From: Selenomonadales bacterium UBA7018
GTDB taxonomy: Bacteria; Bacillota; Negativicutes; Selenomonadales; Selenomonadaceae
Direction of reading: 5' to 3'
NCBI GenBank assembly: GCA_002448305.1
Contig: DJWY01000009.1
Coordinates: 17,912 to 61,115, forward strand
Length of the DNA stretch: 43,204 nucleotides
Part shown: one piece after another, positions 1-7,188 of the stretch
Numbering within the stretch: position 1 is the stretch's first letter
Layout: every line of letters begins with the position of its first letter
Translations under genes and position numbers: made by a program
Notes under the pieces: model-generated
Seen by the model: only the letters and a program-made list of their open reading frames with translations
The model's database searches: none
Told to the model about the DNA's origin: nothing

Positions 1-702
1 CTCCAGCGTTCCGAAAATGTGGAGTACAACGGAGTTGCAAACGTCTTGAGCAACGTTTTGGACGCTAGCATTTATATCGCCAACAAAGAGGGCGACATTT
101 ACGGCTACGCGCTTTCGGTCGAGGACGACAACGCGGAGATTAACGAAGTCTTGCGCGTGGGCAAATTCCCTGACGCCTACGTTAAGTGGCTGAATCGTTT
201 CGACGACACGCAATCCAATCCGAAAAATTACGTCTCGCCGGTTCGCGGCAAACATTTTACAATCGTCCCGATTTACGGCGTGGGGCGCAGAATTGGCACG
301 CTGATTATCGCTCGCCACGAAGAAAATTTCACTGACGACGATTTACTTTTAGCCGAATACGCCGCAACTGTAGTTGGCATGGAAATGTTACGCGACCATA
401 CTGAAAAGGTTGAGATTGAGGCTCGCAAGAAAGCGACAGTTCAAATTGCGTTGGCGACGCTTAGTTATTCGGAAGCGGAAGCGGCGATAAATATTTTGCG
501 TGAACTCAAAGGCAATGAAGGACTCCTTGTCGCGTCGAAGATTGCCGACCGCGTCGGGATTACTCGTTCGGTTATCGTCAATGCCCTGCGCAAGTTTGAA
601 TCCGCCGGCGTCATTGAATCTAAATCGCTCGGCATGAAGGGCACCTACATTAAAATCAAAAACGAATATCTTATGGACGAAGTGCAAAAGCTTCACCATT
701 AA
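1..702 (+). CDS. codY: GTP-sensing transcriptional regulator CodY (5' end outside window)
   Basis: CodY is the global repressor of Firmicutes that senses GTP and branched-chain amino acids and binds DNA as a dimer. The reading frame is open from base 1. The first visible residues (LQRSENVEYNGVANVLSNVL) match the family's N-terminal region, so roughly 12-16 residues lie upstream of the window. The GAF sensor domain occupies about the first 150 visible residues. The C-terminal winged helix-turn-helix is clear from the segment ASKIADRVGITRSVIVNALR, a strongly conserved CodY recognition helix region, followed by the wing GMKGTYIKI. A GTG at 19 could be mistaken for the start but would remove conserved N-terminal residues. 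The gene ends 21 bp before a strong hairpin terminator shared with convergent mscL. Identification is near certain; only the true start cannot be seen. Confidence 0.95.
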   Translation, partial: LQRSENVEYNGVANVLSNVLDASIYIANKEGDIYGYALSVEDDNAEINEVLRVGKFPDAYVKWLNRFDDTQSNPKNYVSPVRGKHFTIVPIYGVGRRIGTLIIARHEENFTDDDLLLAEYAATVVGMEMLRDHTEKVEIEARKKATVQIALATLSYSEAEAAINILRELKGNEGLLVASKIADRVGITRSVIVNALRKFESAGVIESKSLGMKGTYIKIKNEYLMDEVQKLHH

Positions 703-716
703 TCGCAAAGCGCGAT

Positions 717-761
717 AAAAAAAGCCGCTCTCAAGCGTTTTGGGAGCGGTTAAATTTTTTT
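717..761. terminator. Bidirectional intrinsic terminator between codY and mscL
   Basis: The stem GCCGCTCTCAA (724-734) pairs with TTGGGAGCGG (740-749) with one wobble, closing a short loop. On the plus strand it is followed by a T run (755-761). On the minus strand the A run at 717-723 provides the U tract. It can therefore end both codY and mscL transcripts. Confidence 0.85.
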
Positions 762-772
762 ATATCAAAAAG

Positions 773-1210
773 TTATTTGCCTTTAATGTCGGAGGCGCAA
801 TGCGGGCATTTCGTCGCGTCATCGGCAACCACTTCGCGGCAATACGGGCATTTACGCGGGTCGGGCGCGGGCGGCGGCGGAGCCGGCATAAAGCGATTCA
901 CTTGTTTTATCAAGATAAAAATTGCGGCTGCGACGATGAGGAAATCTAAGCAGACGTTCAAAAACGCGCCGTAAGCAATGACTGGCGCACCAGCCTCTTT
1001 GGCGGCGGCAAATGTTTCATATTCAGTGCCCGACAAATTTATATAAAAATTAGAAAAATCTACTTTGCCGAGCAGAAGTCCGAGCGGCGGCATAATAATA
1101 TCTGAGGTAAAAGAAGAAACTATTTTTCCGAAGGCTCCGCCTATGATTACGCCGACGGCGAGATCTAAAACGTTACCCCGAAGGGCGAACTTCTTGAATT
1201 CTTCTAACAA
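773..1210 (-). CDS. mscL: Large-conductance mechanosensitive channel MscL with C-terminal zinc ribbon
   Basis: MscL forms a homopentameric inner-membrane pore that opens under lysis-threatening tension. The protein starts with the amphipathic N-terminal helix and the signature FKKFALRGNVLDLAVGVIIG leading into TM1; TM2 is near residues 73-98. Instead of the usual short cytoplasmic helix bundle it ends in a proline-rich linker (PAPPPPAPDP) and a CPYC...CPHC motif with four cysteines at about 121, 124, 135 and 138, a rubredoxin-like zinc ribbon. A TTG at 1210 is chosen because AAGGAG (1220-1225) lies 9 nt upstream. A TTG at 1216 would be only 3 nt from the same site but adds just two residues, so it remains possible. 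It is convergent with codY and divergent from the endonuclease gene. Length is about 145 residues. Confidence 0.93.
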   Translation of the reverse strand: MLEEFKKFALRGNVLDLAVGVIIGGAFGKIVSSFTSDIIMPPLGLLLGKVDFSNFYINLSGTEYETFAAAKEAGAPVIAYGAFLNVCLDFLIVAAAIFILIKQVNRFMPAPPPPAPDPRKCPYCREVVADDATKCPHCASDIKGK

Positions 1211-1223
1211 AATCAATCACTCC

Positions 1224-1252
1224 TTGCAAAAAATTTGCCCTTCTGATAAAAT
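1224..1252 (+). promoter_or_regulatory. Putative sigma-70 promoter for the GIY-YIG gene
   Basis: TTGCAA (1224-1229) and TAAAAT (1247-1252) are separated by exactly 17 bp and lie about 40 bp upstream of the ATG at 1293. The upstream hexamer overlaps the reverse-strand ribosome-binding region of mscL. The call rests on motif and spacing only. Confidence 0.5.
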
Positions 1253-1292
1253 TGCGATTGTACCCACAACTTACAGAAGGGAGCCATACGCA

Positions 1293-2051
1293 ATGCATGA
1301 TAGCAAAAAAGATTGTGAATGTCAAACGGTCGAGTTTTCTGTGTACGTGATTTGGTGTCGACTTACCAACAAGCATTACGTCGGTGTCACACGTCGCAAA
1401 GTTGAACAGCGCATTTGTGAGCACAAGCGCAGCAAACAGTATGTCGACCGTGAAATCCAGCGTCTTGGTTGGGAAGGAAATTTTGACTGGTGGATCACGG
1501 AGAGCAACGTTTCCGCCAATTTTATCACCGAGCGCGAACAATACTGGATCAACTTTCTCAGTAGCATTTTTCCGAACGGCTACAACAAAACATGCGGCGG
1601 AATAAGATACTTTAAGTACTCAGAAGAAACTATCGAAGCAATGCGTCAATCACATCTTGGCAAGCACCACACTGAAGATACGTTAGCTATAATGCGTAGC
1701 AGACGCCTCAGCGACGAAAGAAAAGCCATATTATCTGAATCTCGTATGGGCGAAAAAAAACCCATGTACGGCAAGCCCAGTCCGATTAAAGGAAAACACC
1801 ACACGGAAGAGGCAAAGGAAAAGAATAGACAAGCACATCTTGGCAAAGTTCCTTGGAATAAGGGCATTCCGATGCCTGAGGAAACAAAAGCTAAAATTCG
1901 TAAAACTAATCGTGGTAGAAAAGGCACTATGAAAGGCAAGCACCATACGGAGGAATCAAAAGCCCTTATGCGCGAGAAAGCTTTAGCCAGACACGCCGCG
2001 AAAAGAGCCGCCAAAGCCGCTGAAGAAGTCGCGAAAAATTCTTCTACTTAA
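1293..2051 (+). CDS. Free-standing GIY-YIG homing endonuclease-like protein with NUMOD3 repeats
   Basis: This is a 252-residue protein with a GIY-YIG nuclease domain in the first ~100 residues. The motif pair appears as VYVI (17-20) and HYVGVT (28-33), followed by a conserved arginine region, a glutamate in ITEREQYW (about 81) and the GYNKTCGG end of the domain. The rest consists of at least three basic NUMOD3-type DNA-binding motifs around GKHHTED, GKHHTEE and GKHHTEE (about 123, 168 and 205), the layout of phage Seg-type homing endonucleases. The ATG at 1293 is chosen because AGAAGGGAG lies 9-10 nt upstream; longer in-frame starts would run into mscL. Its 3' end overlaps the convergent dehydrogenase by 8 bp. 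No intron or intein was seen nearby, so it is best read as a free-standing mobile gene. Its target is unknown. Confidence 0.87.
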   Translation: MHDSKKDCECQTVEFSVYVIWCRLTNKHYVGVTRRKVEQRICEHKRSKQYVDREIQRLGWEGNFDWWITESNVSANFITEREQYWINFLSSIFPNGYNKTCGGIRYFKYSEETIEAMRQSHLGKHHTEDTLAIMRSRRLSDERKAILSESRMGEKKPMYGKPSPIKGKHHTEEAKEKNRQAHLGKVPWNKGIPMPEETKAKIRKTNRGRKGTMKGKHHTEESKALMREKALARHAAKRAAKAAEEVAKNSST

Positions 2052-2910
2052 CGCCGTAATATTTAAGCAAAGCTTGTGTTCCTAAGTCTCCGTTTCCGGC
2101 TTCTTCAAGCTTGCGCACTTCGTGGAGAACCATAGCTAGAACAGGGAGCGACGCGCCATAAGCCGTAGCCGTTTCATTGCTGATTGCTAAATCCTTGCCG
2201 AAATGTTTAGTCATAAAGCCGGGAGAAAAATCACCGTCAAGACCTTTGCGCGCTACGCCTGTCATCTGAAAGGAACCAGCCGCGCCCGACGCTATCGCCG
2301 AATAAACTTTTTCAACGTCAAGCCCCGAAGCCTTCGCGTAGGCAAAAGCCTCACAGACGCCCGCTAACGTTCCGGCAATGGCGATTTGGTTGCAAGCCTT
2401 AGTTTTCTGCCCTGCGCCCGCTGAACCTTCGTAGACGATATTTTTTCCCATAGCCGCAAAGACCGGTTGCAAAGCATTAAAATCATCTTCCGCGCCGCCG
2501 ACTAAAATTGTCAGCGACGCATTTTTTGCGCCAACATCGCCGCCCGTAACTGGAGCGTCAACCGCGTGAAGATTTTTTTTCGCCGCCGCCGCAAAGATTT
2601 TCTCGGCAAGAATCGGAGAAGAAGTCGTCATATCTACAAGATAAGCTCCCGCTTGCGCGGAATCAATAATGCCGCCCGCGCCAAGATAAATTTGCTCTAC
2701 GTCCTTAGGATAGCCGACAATAGTTATAACGACATCTTGACCGGTTGCGCACTCGCCGACGGTGTCGCACCATTTCGCGCCGCGTTCAATCAAACCTGCC
2801 GCCTTAGACTTCGTGCGGTTGTAAACGCTAAGCTCAAAGCCCGCGTCCATTAAATGACCAGCCATAGCCGCGCCCATTATGCCAGTCCCAATGAAGCCAA
2901 TCTTTTTCAT
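2044..2910 (-). CDS. Beta-hydroxyacid dehydrogenase (3-hydroxyisobutyrate dehydrogenase / tartronate semialdehyde reductase family)
   Basis: This is an NAD(P)-dependent oxidoreductase of 288 residues that would interconvert a beta-hydroxyacid and the matching semialdehyde in the cytoplasm. The N-terminal Rossmann motif IGFIGTGIMG gives GxGxxG at 8-13. The substrate-binding segment DAPVTGGDVGA is at about 118-128, and the catalytic lysine fits K171 in GAGQKTKACNQ, a variant of the usual GxxxKxxNN. The C-terminal all-helical domain ends in a typical YYGVK. The ATG at 2910 is chosen, with GAAGGTGA about 10 nt upstream; a longer GTG start at 2931 would precede the Rossmann fold by seven odd residues. 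The gene stands alone on the minus strand between the endonuclease and pyrH. Substrate (3-hydroxyisobutyrate, tartronate semialdehyde or other) cannot be fixed from sequence. Confidence 0.88.
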   Translation of the reverse strand: MKKIGFIGTGIMGAAMAGHLMDAGFELSVYNRTKSKAAGLIERGAKWCDTVGECATGQDVVITIVGYPKDVEQIYLGAGGIIDSAQAGAYLVDMTTSSPILAEKIFAAAAKKNLHAVDAPVTGGDVGAKNASLTILVGGAEDDFNALQPVFAAMGKNIVYEGSAGAGQKTKACNQIAIAGTLAGVCEAFAYAKASGLDVEKVYSAIASGAAGSFQMTGVARKGLDGDFSPGFMTKHFGKDLAISNETATAYGASLPVLAMVLHEVRKLEEAGNGDLGTQALLKYYGVK

Positions 2911-2986
2911 TTTTGAATCACCTTCTTTCACGCGGCGAAGTATATCACCTTTTTTTCAGTTTTTCAATATGCGGCGCAAGGAATTA

Positions 2987-3015
2987 TTGACAGGAAATGA
3001 TTCAACTTGTAAAAT
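2987..3015 (+). promoter_or_regulatory. Near-consensus sigma-70 promoter of the pyrH operon
   Basis: TTGACA (2987-2992), a 17-bp spacer and TAAAAT (3010-3015) lie 30 bp upstream of the pyrH ATG. It is one of the strongest promoter-like sequences in the window and shows that pyrH starts its own transcript here rather than being read through from rpsB-tsf. Confidence 0.8.
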
Positions 3016-3044
3016 TGACGAAAGAACGGAGGCGGTTTGACTTT

Positions 3045-3752
3045 ATGAAATATAAGCGTGTAGTTCTGAAGTTGAGCGGCGAAGCTCTTGCCGGAGAAAA
3101 AGGATTCGGCATACAGCCGCCAGTCGTAGAGAGTATAGCTCGTCAGATTAAAAAAGTTCACGAGGCGGGCTTAGAAGTTGCAATCGTGGTAGGCGGCGGA
3201 AATCTCTGGCGCGGTTTAGCCGGAGCCGCTAAGGGTATGGACAGAACGTCGGCTGATTATATGGGCATGTTGGCAACGATTATGAACGCACTAGCCTTGC
3301 AGGACGCCCTTGAACAGCTGAAAGTTTTTACCCGCGTGCAGACGGCGATTGAAATGCGCGAAGTCGCCGAACCCTACATAAGACGCCGCGCAGTTCGTCA
3401 TCTGGAGAAAGGGCGCGTTGTAATTTTCGGCGGCGGCACGGGCAATCCGTACTTTTCGACCGATACGACAGCGGCACTTAGGGCAGCGGAAATTGAAGCC
3501 GACGTTATTTTAATGGCTAAGAAAGGTACCGACGGCGTTTACGACTGCGACCCAAATCGTTTCCCCGATGCTAAAAAATTCAACAGCATTAGTTATATCG
3601 ACATTCTAAATCTTGGCTTGCACGTCATGGACTCGACTGCAACTAGCCTTTGCATGGATAATCATATTCCGCTTGTCGTCTTCAACATTGACGACCACGA
3701 AAATATTTATCGCGTCGCTGTTGGCGAAACAATCGGCACCACCGTTAATTAA
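3045..3752 (+). CDS. pyrH: Uridylate kinase (UMP kinase)
   Basis: PyrH phosphorylates UMP to UDP with ATP, the first committed step from UMP towards UTP and CTP. It belongs to the amino-acid kinase family and forms hexamers. The 235-residue length is typical. The N-terminal KLSGEAL phosphate loop, GGGNLWRG, the DRTSADYMGMLAT segment and the late GTDGVYDCDPN segment are all diagnostic. The ATG at 3045 is chosen because it gives the standard N-terminus MKYKRVVLKLSGEAL; a GGAGG lies 12 nt upstream, slightly long. An in-frame ATG at 2997 would fall inside the promoter and is rejected. It is the first gene of the operon and is followed 15 nt later by frr. Confidence 0.97.
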   Translation: MKYKRVVLKLSGEALAGEKGFGIQPPVVESIARQIKKVHEAGLEVAIVVGGGNLWRGLAGAAKGMDRTSADYMGMLATIMNALALQDALEQLKVFTRVQTAIEMREVAEPYIRRRAVRHLEKGRVVIFGGGTGNPYFSTDTTAALRAAEIEADVILMAKKGTDGVYDCDPNRFPDAKKFNSISYIDILNLGLHVMDSTATSLCMDNHIPLVVFNIDDHENIYRVAVGETIGTTVN

Positions 3753-3767
3753 AAGGAGGCAATCACC

Positions 3768-4325
3768 TTGACAAAGAAAGTTATCGAATCCGCCGAAGAT
3801 AGGCTTAACAAAACTCTCGACGGCTTGAAAAAAGATTACGGCACACTCCGCGCAGGACGCGCCGCGCCCAGTCTGCTCGATAAAGTTACGGTCGATTATT
3901 ACGGCGTGGCGACCCCCGTCAATCAAATTGCCAACGTCACAGTCCCTGAACCGCGCATGATTATGATTAAGCCTTACGATAGAAATTCGCTTAAGGAAAT
4001 TGAACGCGCTATTCAGAAATCCGACCTCGGCTTGACGCCCAATAACGACGGAACGACAATTCGCTTGCAAATTCCGCAACCGACACAGGAACGCCGCAAA
4101 GAACTTGTCAAAGTCGTCAGCAAAAAGGCAGAAGAAGCTAAGGTTGCAATGCGCAATATTCGCCGCGACGCTAACGAATCGATTAAGAAGCTCGAAAAGG
4201 GCAAGGAAATTACCGAAGACGACCGCAAAGACGCGCAGGAAGAAATGCAGAAACTTTTGGATAAATATATTAAGCTCGTCGACAGCGCGAGGGCATCTAA
4301 AGAAAAGGAAGTTATGGAAGTTTAA
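3768..4325 (+). CDS. frr: Ribosome recycling factor
   Basis: RRF splits the post-termination ribosome together with EF-G. The 185-residue protein shows the canonical architecture: a long three-helix bundle interrupted by a small beta/alpha domain. Conserved segments include LRAGRAAPSLLDKV, VPEPRMIMIKPYDR, LGLTPNNDG and the C-terminal MQKLLDKYIKLVD. The start is TTG at 3768 with a textbook AGGAGG (3754-3759) 8 nt upstream. The gene lies 15 nt after pyrH, the usual neighbour in Firmicutes. A structured 72-nt spacer with a heptad-type repeat separates it from uppS. Confidence 0.97.
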   Translation: MTKKVIESAEDRLNKTLDGLKKDYGTLRAGRAAPSLLDKVTVDYYGVATPVNQIANVTVPEPRMIMIKPYDRNSLKEIERAIQKSDLGLTPNNDGTTIRLQIPQPTQERRKELVKVVSKKAEEAKVAMRNIRRDANESIKKLEKGKEITEDDRKDAQEEMQKLLDKYIKLVDSARASKEKEVMEV

Positions 4326-4331
4326 AAAAGT

Positions 4332-4380
4332 AATTAGGAGTTAATAGGTAGAAGTTGATGTGACTTCATAATTCCTAATT
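4332..4380 (+). repeat. Intergenic stem-loop built from inverted heptad-type repeats
   Basis: AATTAGGAGTTA (4332-4343) is complementary to TAATTCCTAATT (4369-4380) with one mismatch. Between them GAAGT (4351-4355) pairs with ACTTC (4363-4367). The nested hairpin fills most of the frr-uppS spacer and uses the same AATTAGG/CCTAATT units found elsewhere in the window. It has no T run, so it is more likely a dispersed repeat or mRNA processing or stability element than a terminator. Confidence 0.6.
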
Positions 4381-4397
4381 CATAATTGAGGTAAAAT

Positions 4398-5144
4398 ATG
4401 TGGGAGAGCGACGGCGGCTTGCTTGCGCGAGTCGATAAAACAAAAATGCCGCGACATGTGGCAATCATAATGGACGGGAACGGACGTTGGGCAAATTGTC
4501 GCGGACTTTTACGGAGCGCGGGGCATACCGCCGGCGTCAAGACGCTCAAAAAAATTCTAAAAACGGCAGTCAATCTCAAGCTAGAGGCTTTGACTGTCTA
4601 CGCATTTTCTACAGAAAATTGGAAGCGACCTCACAGCGAGGTTGATTTTTTAATGCATTTATTTTCGGACTATCTGGAGCGCGAAAAACTCGAAATGCAC
4701 CAAAACAACGTCCGCATAAAATTTTTGGGGCGCACGGAAGATTTTTCGCCCGCATTGCAAAAGTTAATGCACGAATCAGCTGAGCTTATGAAAAATAATA
4801 CGGGCGTCAAATTCAATGTCGCGGCGGATTACGGCGGACAAGATGAAATTATCCGTGCCGCGCAGAAATTAGCGCGTAGAGTGCAGAGCGGCGAAATTTT
4901 GCCCGAAGAGATTTCCGAAAAAATTTTTGATGATGAGCTGGATACGTTCGGTCAACCGCCCGTCGATTTGCTGATTAGGACGAGCGGCGAATTGCGCATC
5001 AGCAATTTTTTATTGTGGCAAGCCGCTTATGCCGAATTTTGGTTTACCGATACGCCTTGGCCGGAATTCACGCCTGAAGAATTTATCGACGCGCTAATTG
5101 ATTTTGGCAAAAGAAGTCGACGTTTCGGCGCACTTAACAATTAA
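4398..5144 (+). CDS. uppS: Isoprenyl transferase (undecaprenyl diphosphate synthase)
   Basis: UppS condenses isopentenyl diphosphate onto farnesyl diphosphate to make the C55 lipid carrier for peptidoglycan and other envelope polymers. The cis-prenyltransferase signatures are present: HVAIIMDGNGRWA with the catalytic aspartate (about residue 26), LTVYAFSTENWKRP, and the C-terminal DLLIRTSGELRISNFLLWQ followed by WPEF. Length is 248 residues, as usual. The ATG at 4398 has TTGAGG 6 nt upstream. It is third in the operon and lies 37 nt before cdsA, consistent with envelope-precursor synthesis. Confidence 0.97.
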   Translation: MWESDGGLLARVDKTKMPRHVAIIMDGNGRWANCRGLLRSAGHTAGVKTLKKILKTAVNLKLEALTVYAFSTENWKRPHSEVDFLMHLFSDYLEREKLEMHQNNVRIKFLGRTEDFSPALQKLMHESAELMKNNTGVKFNVAADYGGQDEIIRAAQKLARRVQSGEILPEEISEKIFDDELDTFGQPPVDLLIRTSGELRISNFLLWQAAYAEFWFTDTPWPEFTPEEFIDALIDFGKRSRRFGALNN

Positions 5145-5181
5145 TCGCGTAAGAGCAAAAAATAAGTGAGGAAGTGACAGC

Positions 5182-6123
5182 TTGGCTTTAAGAATTATTA
5201 CAGGGATTATCGGAATTGCAATCGCGGCGTTCGTGATTCAATACGGCGGCGCACCTTTCGCGGGTTTCGCGATATTTTTATCCCTATTGGCTTGGCATGA
5301 ATATTCCGGCGCGTTCAGGCGAGCAGGAATTATTACAACTTACATTTTCGGCGCACTAGCTTTGATTTTGCTGTTATGTTGCGCGTGGTTGGGCAATGCT
5401 GAAGAACTTTTAGCGGTCTTGACGTTTAGCATGATAGCGATTTTTTTGCTTACGGTAATTCTGCGCGGGAGCACTCGTCCTACTGATGCTTGCGTCTCTG
5501 TGGCGGGGATAATGTATATCGGGTTGCCGTTCGCGCATTTAATTTTCCTGCGCTTTCTGACTGACGAACCGCAACCGGGCGAAGCAGTTACGACAGTGCA
5601 AGAAATTGCCACGAACAATTCAACGTTGCTTGATAAGATTGACTTAGGAATACTTGTCGACTTTTTGCCAACGATAGATTTAAGCCTGAACTTGTCGCTA
5701 AATGTGAACATTGACGCGGGTTGCGCACTTGTCTGGGTTTTATTTGCGTGCACTTGGGCGAGCGATACTTTTGCCTATTTTGTCGGCTCGGCGATTGGTT
5801 CTCATAAATTAGCCTCGTCGATAAGTCCTGGAAAGACTGTTGAAGGTTTTTTCGGTTCGATTATCGGAACGATTTTAACGGCGGTGATTGTCGGCACAGT
5901 TATTTTCGGCTTGCCGCTTATAAAAATGGCGATTGCGGGATTTATTTTGGCGATAGCGGCGACGTTGGGCGATTTAGTTGAGTCGGTGCTGAAACGCTTT
6001 GCCGGCGTAAAAGATTCGGGCATTTTTCTGCCTGGACACGGCGGAGCACTCGACAGATTTGACAGCTTGCTTTTCACCGCGCCGACTTTTTATTATTTTG
6101 TGATTTTATCGGGCATAGCTTAG
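5182..6123 (+). CDS. cdsA: Phosphatidate cytidylyltransferase (CDP-diacylglycerol synthase)
   Basis: CdsA makes CDP-diacylglycerol from phosphatidic acid and CTP, the branch point to all phospholipids, in the cytoplasmic membrane. The protein is multi-spanning. The family signatures are clear: SDTFAYFVG (about 194-202), SPGKTVEGFFGS (about 215-226), and LGDLVESVLKR with GVKDSG, LPGHGG and LDRFDS near the C-terminus. At 313 residues it is longer than common forms because of a hydrophilic insert at about 128-180, between membrane segments. The TTG start at 5182 has GTGAGGAAG about 8 nt upstream. The usual next gene, dxr, is absent; rseP follows 15 nt later. Confidence 0.95.
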   Translation: MALRIITGIIGIAIAAFVIQYGGAPFAGFAIFLSLLAWHEYSGAFRRAGIITTYIFGALALILLLCCAWLGNAEELLAVLTFSMIAIFLLTVILRGSTRPTDACVSVAGIMYIGLPFAHLIFLRFLTDEPQPGEAVTTVQEIATNNSTLLDKIDLGILVDFLPTIDLSLNLSLNVNIDAGCALVWVLFACTWASDTFAYFVGSAIGSHKLASSISPGKTVEGFFGSIIGTILTAVIVGTVIFGLPLIKMAIAGFILAIAATLGDLVESVLKRFAGVKDSGIFLPGHGGALDRFDSLLFTAPTFYYFVILSGIA

Positions 6124-6138
6124 GGCGGGTGAGCAATT

Positions 6139-7179
6139 TTGATTTTGACGATAGCGGCGGCGGTATTCGTCTTTGGGCTTTTAGTTTTGGTTCACGAATT
6201 CGGACATTTCATAACGGCTAAAATGACTGGAATGCGCGTCGATGAATTTGCAATCGGTTTCGGACCGAAAATTATCAGTAAGAAACGCGGCGAAACGATT
6301 TATTCTTTGCGAGCGATTCCGCTTGGGGGCTTTAACGATATTGCCGGAATGGATTCCGATAACAATCCGGCAGGCGAACGCGGCTTTTGTGCTAAGCCGG
6401 TTTTGTCCAGAATGATTGTTATTTTAGCGGGCGCGGGCATGAATTTTATCCTGCCGATAATTTTATTTTTCGGGATTTACTCGACGCTCGGGATAGCTCA
6501 ACCTGCGACTGAACCGATTATCGGCGATGTGATTGCGGGAATGTCGGCTGAGAAGGCGGGCATTAAGGAAGGCGACGAAATTTTAAGCGTAAACGGGCAA
6601 GCGATTGCGACGTGGACGGATTTTACCGACAAACTCAAGACGATTGAAGCGGGACAAGATGTTCTGCTAAAGTACAAACGCGGCGACGAAATTAGCGAAG
6701 TCACGGTTTCGCCGACTTATAACGAACAAGAACAGCGCGTTCTAATCGGCGTCCATAGCAACGTTGTCTACGAAGAAAAAACAATTCCCGAAGCGTTCAC
6801 GCTGGCGATTGAGCACACAAAAGAAATGACGGTTTTCATGATTGAATCAATCGCTACACTATTTCGCGAGCCGGAACAAACCGAGCATCTTGCTGGACCG
6901 ATAGGAATTGTGCAAATGTCGGGGCAAGTCGCCGAACGCGGTTTTATTCCGCTACTGAATTTCGCCGCGCTCCTTAGCATAAATCTTGGAATAGTAAATT
7001 TATTGCCGGTGCCGGTGCTTGACGGCGGGCACTTCGTAAATTTATTTATTGAAGCAGTCAGAGGCAAGCCGCTAGGCTCAAAGGCGGTTGTTTACACTCA
7101 ACGTGTCGGCATCGCGCTTTTGCTCATGCTAATGCTTTTCGCGACGAAAAATGATTTAGTGCGTGTCTTTTTGAAATGA
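6139..7179 (+). CDS. rseP: Site-2 zinc metalloprotease RseP (M50 family)
   Basis: RseP/RasP proteases cut transmembrane anti-sigma factors and leftover signal peptides within the membrane. The zinc site is visible as HEFGH (19-23) in the first helix and LDGGH (D295) in the third. A single PDZ domain lies between, around residues 115-190 (segment AEKAGIKEGDEILSVNG). Four hydrophobic segments are apparent. Length 346 is normal for Firmicutes. The TTG at 6139 is the likely start because GGGTGAG lies about 8 nt upstream; a TTG at 6145 is an alternative that loses two residues. It follows cdsA directly and is followed after 9 nt by a DUF488 gene, where ispG or proS would be more usual. Confidence 0.95.
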   Translation: MILTIAAAVFVFGLLVLVHEFGHFITAKMTGMRVDEFAIGFGPKIISKKRGETIYSLRAIPLGGFNDIAGMDSDNNPAGERGFCAKPVLSRMIVILAGAGMNFILPIILFFGIYSTLGIAQPATEPIIGDVIAGMSAEKAGIKEGDEILSVNGQAIATWTDFTDKLKTIEAGQDVLLKYKRGDEISEVTVSPTYNEQEQRVLIGVHSNVVYEEKTIPEAFTLAIEHTKEMTVFMIESIATLFREPEQTEHLAGPIGIVQMSGQVAERGFIPLLNFAALLSINLGIVNLLPVPVLDGGHFVNLFIEAVRGKPLGSKAVVYTQRVGIALLLMLMLFATKNDLVRVFLK

Positions 7180-7188
7180 GGCGGGCTT

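Noticed and set aside
1065..1292. Long N-terminal extension of the GIY-YIG protein
   Set aside because: The extension runs antisense through mscL and has no homology; the ATG at 1293 has its own ribosome-binding site and promoter.
2997..3044. Upstream in-frame start for pyrH
   Set aside because: It would add 16 residues not found in UMP kinases and lies within the near-consensus promoter; the ATG at 3045 restores the family N-terminus.
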